Origin: Artocarpus heterophyllus
Lineage: Eukaryota > Streptophyta > Magnoliopsida > Rosales > Moraceae
NCBI GenBank assembly: GCA_025403435.1
Contig: CM046341.1
Coordinates: 20,731,460 to 20,795,459, forward strand
Reading direction: 5' to 3'
Length of the DNA: 64,000 bases
Each line of letters begins with the position of its first letter. The first letter of the stretch is position 1. Under the pieces are notes generated by a model. That model was not told the DNA's origin and ran no database searches. It worked only from the letters and a program-made list of their open reading frames with translations. Below are positions 58,203 through 64,000 of this stretch, in pieces. The translations under genes and the position numbers were made by a program.

Positions 58203-58442
58203 TAACATCATAGGCTAACCGTCATGAGAGGAGTAGGGTAGCTAGTCCTAAACATGACAAGTCCAAACCTTGTGGGACATCATAAACATGAATATAGGGT
58301 GCGTAATGCTTACTTAAGTGAGATATACACATATAAGCTTTCTTTGAAAGCTTGTCATAAACCATAAAAACATAAACAAAAAAATCCTTAGGATAATTCA
58401 TCATAAAAGGTCTTAAAATAAGAATATTACATCGCAAACCTT
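58203..58442 (-). repeat. Fragment similar to the element G LTR
   Basis: The stretch from gagaggagtagggtagctag to about 58330 resembles 40115-40240 of the G left LTR (gaggggtagctaatcccaa, aacatgacaagtccaa, gggacatcataa). It is a remnant of a related chromovirus LTR between Copia F and Copia D. Confidence 0.65.
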
Positions 58443-60543
58443 TGTTAGACATGTATGCCTCAAAGAGTAAAATATTGTAATATATTTTTGGAGACATTTT
58501 ATTAATAATTTATTGTTCATATACCAATCATTGTCCTCCTTACGTTCATATTTGTTGAATGTATGTTAAGCAAACAAAAGTCTGAGACTGTCGGTCTAAA
58601 CTTTTAAGAATCAAGCATATGATAGACAGATTATACAAAAGACATGACTCTAAAAGTGATGGTCTGAATCATAAGATTCTTCAATCAAGGGAATAAAGTT
58701 GAGTGCTTTATTCATGCTAAGATTGTTACGTTGTCTATATCCCTAACGGGAGATAGTTTGTCTTGGCCATTAAAGTTGGACTTTGCGAATAGAAACATTG
58801 GTACATTATCATAGGTGACGATATATTAGATTAGGACAAAAAGCAGAATTGATTTGGATTGATAATTTTATTTGTGCAAACCAATTTACTTTAGACAATC
58901 ATATGTGTTGTATCTTAATCTTTAAATGACAAATGGGCTTGTTATCTTGACTTATATCTTTTGATGTATCAAAGGGTGACATCTTGACTTTATGATGGTA
59001 CGAATACCGGTATGTTGTAGACATGACTCTTAATAGCGTAGACCTGTTATTTATAGATATGGAATCCATAGGTGGCGGAGTCAATGATATTCTCTTATAT
59101 GTGTTATCTTATAATTAGAAAACTAGAGCGCTTAACCATTTAGATACATAGGTGTAACCAAACGGTATACTGTCCTTGGATGGTAAGTTTTCTAATAGTG
59201 AGATAATGAAACATAAGATAAAAATAATCAGGAAGTAAGATGGAATTTTCCTTAAGCCAATTATGAATATCCTATAAGGATGCGACGTATTATGATATGT
59301 CTTGGACACTTATCTATTTTGGCTTTGTAATTTTATATAGTTCGAAAGTGTAGCTCTAAGCTTTTAGTAGAGTAGCGTTAGAATTGATGATTATAAAATA
59401 TACATATGGGATATTATAGTTTATAATTATCGAAGCTTGGACTATATAGGTCCATTAGGTCTTCTTTGCTAGCTCATAATAAATCCTGTAATGATACGGC
59501 ATGCTTTTTCAATAAATTGTTTACTTATGTTAAATTATTAGATTAGCTGAAATTTGAAAGGATCGGATAATTCATGTTTGTTTATCAATTGAATTAATTT
59601 TGTAAATTAATTCAAGATAAACTTGTTGAATTATGAGGAATATTTATTTTCTTAGAGATTATTTAGATATGACTATTTTAATCAGATAACTTCTCTTTTT
59701 CAATAAATTGTTTACTTATGTTAAATTATTAGATTAGTTGAAATTTGAAAGGATCGGATAATTCATGTTTGTTTATCAATTGAATTAATTTTGTAAATTG
59801 ATTCAAGATAAACTTGTTGAATTATGAGGATTATTTATTTTCTTAGAGATTATTTAGATATGACTATTTTAATAAGATAACTTCTCTATTAGGTTATTTG
59901 AATTAAAGCTGAGGCTCTATCCAAAGAATCTTGGGTGGAAAATAAAAGATTCTTAGGGATTATATCATCGCAAGTTCGACAGGCCGATCAGTTAATTCGG
60001 CCTGCTAATGGAGCAAGTTTGGCATGCCGATCTGTTACTTTGGCCTACCGATCTAACGATAATTTGATTACGGGGTTTTGATGCAATTTTATCAGAAGTT
60101 GATCTAGGTTCAAATTTTTGAGGCTTTATCTGATAATGACCAACCTTGGGGATGACCTCTATAAATAAAGAGTTATTTAGATTAATTAAGAATTAAGAGT
60201 GAGTACTTTTGTGTTAGATACTCTAAAACTCCTTAAGAGCTTTTGTTCATAATCACAAACCTTTGCTTTAGGTCTTCTCAATTGATTAGAAGGAGAGTCA
60301 CCAATGGAAGAGCTGTACGAGGTGTAGCCATACATATTCCGATCGTGGATAAAGAATAACAAAGAAGACCAGCTGGTGGAGGTTCTTTTAGAATGTTCTT
60401 CTCTTCACAGATTGCAGGAGTTCTTCGGCACTTAAAGGTTGGTAAGATAAGGTTAATTTATGTATACAGCATGTTAAACTTGTGTTTTAGAAAATACTCT
60501 GATTTAAAATTTTAAAATTCTGTTGCGTACTCGTTTTTCAACA
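58443..60543 (+). repeat. 5' LTR of Copia D (2101 bp, with internal duplication)
   Basis: TGTTAGACATG at 58443 to TTTTTCAACA at 60543. It is longer than its relatives because of a 191-bp tandem duplication. Palindrome copies are at 59968-60056. Confidence 0.9.
59504..59885 (+). repeat. 191-bp tandem duplication inside the D LTR
   Basis: Copy 1 is about 59504-59694 and copy 2 about 59695-59885, both starting ctttttcaataaattg, nearly identical. Other LTRs of the family have one copy. Confidence 0.88.
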
Positions 60544-62187
60544 ATTGGTATTAAAGCCATGGTTTTTACATAAAATTAAGAGTTTGTAATCATGCTATAT
60601 GTGTAAATTATGTGACATTGATCTCTCCTATGCTTGAATTTAATTTTTTAAAGAGTTAGTACTTTAGGGTTTCTATATATATTTATATATGTTGTCATGA
60701 ATTATAGTGAATGTTTATTAATTAATTATGGTTGATTAAATTACTATGTAATTATTTACCAATTAATTAATTTATGTCGATTATGGTTCCTTAGAGGTTA
60801 GAATATTTATCTAAGTTTTTCATATAATTTGATGGCAGTCTATCATTGCTGTCTAGGAATTATTATTTTATTTTAAATTTCTAAGAATTTTATAATTAAA
60901 TAATCATTCGAAGTGAAGACGGATCTAGAAGATGGAGATGATAGTGATTCCAAAGGTATTTCCCGAGTCTCTAAATTTTTATGCTTTTGAATTGTTGAAA
61001 TAAGATTGAAAAACTGTGTAAAAACTATTTTCTAGAAAAACGTGATTTCTTCTTAGTTGGTAGGTCGAACCCTTCAAGATCAACCAACCAATAGGCCAAA
61101 CCTCTAGTCGGTAGGCCATCCACAGGGCGGATTTCAACCAGCTCTGGCGGCAGGCTGAACTACCAAGTTCGGCAGGCCGATGGCTTATGACCGGTAGGCT
61201 GATCTCACAGATCGGTATGCTGGCAGAGAGTTGTTGTTTTCAAAGAAGATGCATTTTTTGGTGCAATTTTGATTTTATTTTTGAGACAGTTCTAAGAAAC
61301 ATGAAATTTTGTGATGACTGGAAAAGTGAAGTATTTGATCTATGCAAGATTAAGGACTAGAAGATGGATGTCATATGAAGACGGATACAATTTGAAGATT
61401 CAAGAATGCAGAATCCATAATATGTTTAGATTGATCTCTTGTAATCTTTAATTTCTTTTCTCTAGGTGGAACCATAATATTATGGCTGTTTATTATTATT
61501 TTGTTTGTGGCTTTGCATGATTGCTTTGCTTGTCTGTATTATAATAGGATTTTCCATGTATGTTGATAACATGTCATATAGAATAGGGAGTGTCGCTCAT
61601 TAAAAATTGTTCATGTATTTTTTTTAAATAAAACTTTGATTTCAAAAGATTGAGTGAGAGAAGGTTTTCGAAGAGAGGACCTACGGCCTCCATTGTTGGT
61701 CCACAGGTAGCACATGGTGGTTCCAACCCCTAGGAAGGGACTTCATCATGTACTAGGTTAAATCTCCAAAAGGATAAGATATTTTAGCATGATTTATCAT
61801 TACACCCCCTAGGTGGTAATTATACATCATGGAAAAATAGTTGAAACAATGGATATACACTCATATTAATTTTATTATTAACCTCCCCTAGGAGCTCTGT
61901 GAATAAAATTAATGGCCAAAGAAAATGATTATTAATATATGCTAGATTAGACGGATCCTCAATGGCATATATTAATCAGGAGGGGATCTATGTTCCTAAT
62001 TGAATTTGGCAAGCCTCCCCTAGGTGGCTTGTTAAATTTGGAGTAGGAATTATCATTGTAAGGTTGTGGTAGTTTCAAGGTTTTGATACATAAACACAAT
62101 TGATTGTTTACTTGGTTGTGTTATCTTACTAAATTGTTATGGTATATTTGCTTATGTTTGGTATATGATTCTTTATTGTAGACTAAA
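60544..62187 (+). other. Copia D leader: weak primer-binding site, palindromes, hairpins
   Basis: TGGTATTAAAGC at 60546-60557 is a mutated primer-binding site. Degenerate TCGGC/GCCGA copies lie at 61054-61232. The three CCCCTAGG hairpins occur at about 61796-62040 (caccccctaggtgg, cctcccctaggagc, cctcccctaggtgg). No gene is present. Confidence 0.72.
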
Positions 62188-62810
62188 ATGTCTAAAAATG
62201 CTTTATTTTTGATACTCGATAAAAACCAATTAACCAGTGAGAATTACAATGATTGGAAAAGGAACCTGAATATCGTTCTAGCCTTTGAGAAACTAAAATT
62301 TATGCTGACAACACCGTGCCCTCCCGAACCTACCAAGGAATCCACCAATGAGCAAATCCAAGCATATGATCGCTGGAAAGATGCTAATTATCAGATCTGG
62401 TGTTATGTTATGGCTGGTATGAGTAACATATTGCAGGCTCAATATGAAGATTATAAGACTACAAAGTAGATCTTGGATAATCTTGAAGACATGTTTGGAG
62501 GCCAAGCCATAACAAAACGGCAAGGGCGTTTTGGAAACTTTCAAACTACAAACAAAAACCAGGGTTATCTATGAAGGAACGTATGATGTTAGTCGTGGGT
62601 TACCTCGCTGAGGCTCAATTCCATAGAGCTAATATCGATGCTGAGTCGCAGATGACTATGGTCTTTTAGACTCTGTCAAAGGAGTTCATCCTGTTTAGAG
62701 CTTTATATAATTTGAGCAATAGACAGGATGTCACCTTAATTGAACTGATGAAACAGTTATAAGAGTTCAAAAATCTGATCAAGAAAACTCCTGTGGTTGG
62801 CGAGGTGGCA
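62188..62810 (+). pseudogene. Copia D gag, truncated
   Basis: MSKNALFLILDKNQLTSENY at the start, then DWKRNLNIVLAFEKLKF and TTPCPPEPT, the same gag as elements A and C. A TAG at 62467-62469 and a frameshift near 62525 break it. It still follows the family through MTMVF and LMKQL and ends near KTPVVGEVA. At the codon where A and C carry TAG, D has CAG (Gln). Confidence 0.88.
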
Positions 62811-64000
62811 TCAAATCAAAAATTCTCTTCTTAAACGACAGACGTATATAGTATAGAAAGGTTGTTGTATCTACGAAGAGGTGAAAAATTTGTAACTCGA
62901 GAGATTGTTAAACATAAACATTCAAAAAGGCAACCAATTTTTGAAAACAAAGTTTAAAATAAAATATATATTTTTGTGGTTTTTTATTATTTCAAAATTT
63001 AAAACATAAAATTAAAACGGTGAAGTTTTGAGAATCTCTTATATATTTCACAACTGGTATGGAATTTTAACTCTAATTAAATTATTTAAAGCATTTAATT
63101 TGTTATATCCTTTCCTATTAATTGCAAGCACTTTTATTATTTTTATAAGTCAATCGAGAGCGACAATATAGCAAGCCATAATGCAGTAAGGGTCTTCCTA
63201 CAAAAAGTAGCAAAATAATCATCTCTCATAATGAGTAGGTGCACTAATTATGGAAATGATAACCGCTGTTACTACAATTATAATTAACATAATTTTAAGA
63301 TAGAAAAGATAATAACAAATCAAAATTATTATATTTTCATGGAATAAATTATTGCATTAATTTCAGCAGTATCTTAACTTATTAAATGGTTTAAGAATAT
63401 ACTATGTCATCCTCTGTCGACAATAAGTCAAGAATTTCTAAGCATTTATTGTGCCAATCTATATCTATAATACAACAGAAACTCAACTTAATAAACGAGC
63501 ATGACTTATTTATTATTAATATTGATTATGCAACACAATTAAATTACATAAAGAAAGCATGACTGAATTTATGCAAGAATTGGACAACATAATAACATTA
63601 ATAATAATTATTAAAAACATAAAAACATAATTTATTCCACAAAATATAAGCATTACAACACAAAAATAGAATCAAAATCCATACTAGAGTACTATACATA
63701 CAAGATCATCTCTCTACCTCAACAAACTCTCTATACTAGTTTAGATATTTTTTTATTAAGGAGATATTGCTGAGTCTAACTCAGCAAAAAGAAGACAAAG
63801 GAAAGAATGGGAGAAGAAGAGGGCCAAAGGCCCGTTGAGGGGTGATCTGCTGAGGCAAGGAGCCTTGGTGTTTATAGGCTAAAACAAATACTATTCATGA
63901 TTATTATAATATTTTTTACTATTTCATTTTGATAAAAATGAATCAAAAGATTCATTTATATCCAATTTTTTCTACACATATGGGCCTTCATGATTGTGTG
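62811..64000. other. Unassigned AT-rich sequence
   Basis: No ORF of note, no LTR terminus, and no similarity to the other elements that I can see. A TATAAA-like stretch on the minus strand near 63870-63880 (complement of tttata) stands before a short GC-richer segment at 63800-63870, which could be a promoter or an LTR, but nothing coding follows. Confidence 0.4.

Larger units (their letters stand above)
58443..62810 (+). mobile_element. Copia element D (A-D family), 5' part, plus strand
   Basis: 5' LTR 58443-60543, leader to 62187, and gag from 62188 to about 62810, where similarity to the family stops. The protease and everything after it are missing. The sequence is diverged from A and B but keeps the leader hairpins and palindromes. 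Confidence 0.88.

Overview
This window is plant nuclear DNA, almost certainly from a dicot with a transposon-rich genome. It is AT-rich, and its one ordinary host gene has short GT-AG introns and a plant-type promoter. The rest is LTR retrotransposons nested inside one another, plus small inverted-repeat elements. I see no rRNA, tRNA, CRISPR or bacterial-type operon.

Left block (1-28831): a four-level nest. The oldest layer is Copia element C (minus strand; 3' LTR piece 20280-21224, body, 5' LTR 26805-28831). Copia element B (plus) sits in C's 3' LTR; only its pol end and 3' LTR (15946-20279) are in the window. Copia element A (minus, 1-15945) sits in B's integrase. A, B, C and the later element D belong to one Copia family with about 2-kb LTRs. 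The youngest layer is a chromovirus-like LTR element at 966-9174 inside A's reverse transcriptase/RNase H region, with a perfect 5-bp target duplication (atcta) and nearly identical LTRs. It has no gag-pol. It carries an intronless LONELY GUY (LOG)-like gene (5595-6245) and a second unrecognised ORF with a zinc-knuckle-like Cys cluster (4430-4843). This cargo-bearing element is the most unusual object here.

Middle block (28832-38230): the host gene TOM40, coding for the mitochondrial outer-membrane import channel. It has eleven exons between 29486 and 35891 that join to an intact 307-residue protein. Its promoter has a site II element and a telo-box. Introns 1 and 9 carry a MITE and a 780-bp foldback element.

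Right block (38231-64000): a decayed Tat-type Ty3/gypsy element H, with minus-strand pol at 52780-54176 and an antisense ORF, is split by a chromodomain Ty3/gypsy element G (39422-49982; 5-bp target duplication ggacc). Then come two LTR fragments of the A-D Copia family, the 5' end of another Copia family (F, 55230-58202), a scrap of G-like LTR, and the 5' part of Copia element D (58443-about 62810). The last 1.2 kb is unassigned.

The Copia A-D leaders share two conserved structural signals: an array of TCGGC-NN-GCCGA quasi-palindromes, present in both leader and LTR, and three hairpins centred on CCCCTAGG. These may be RNA dimerisation or packaging signals.
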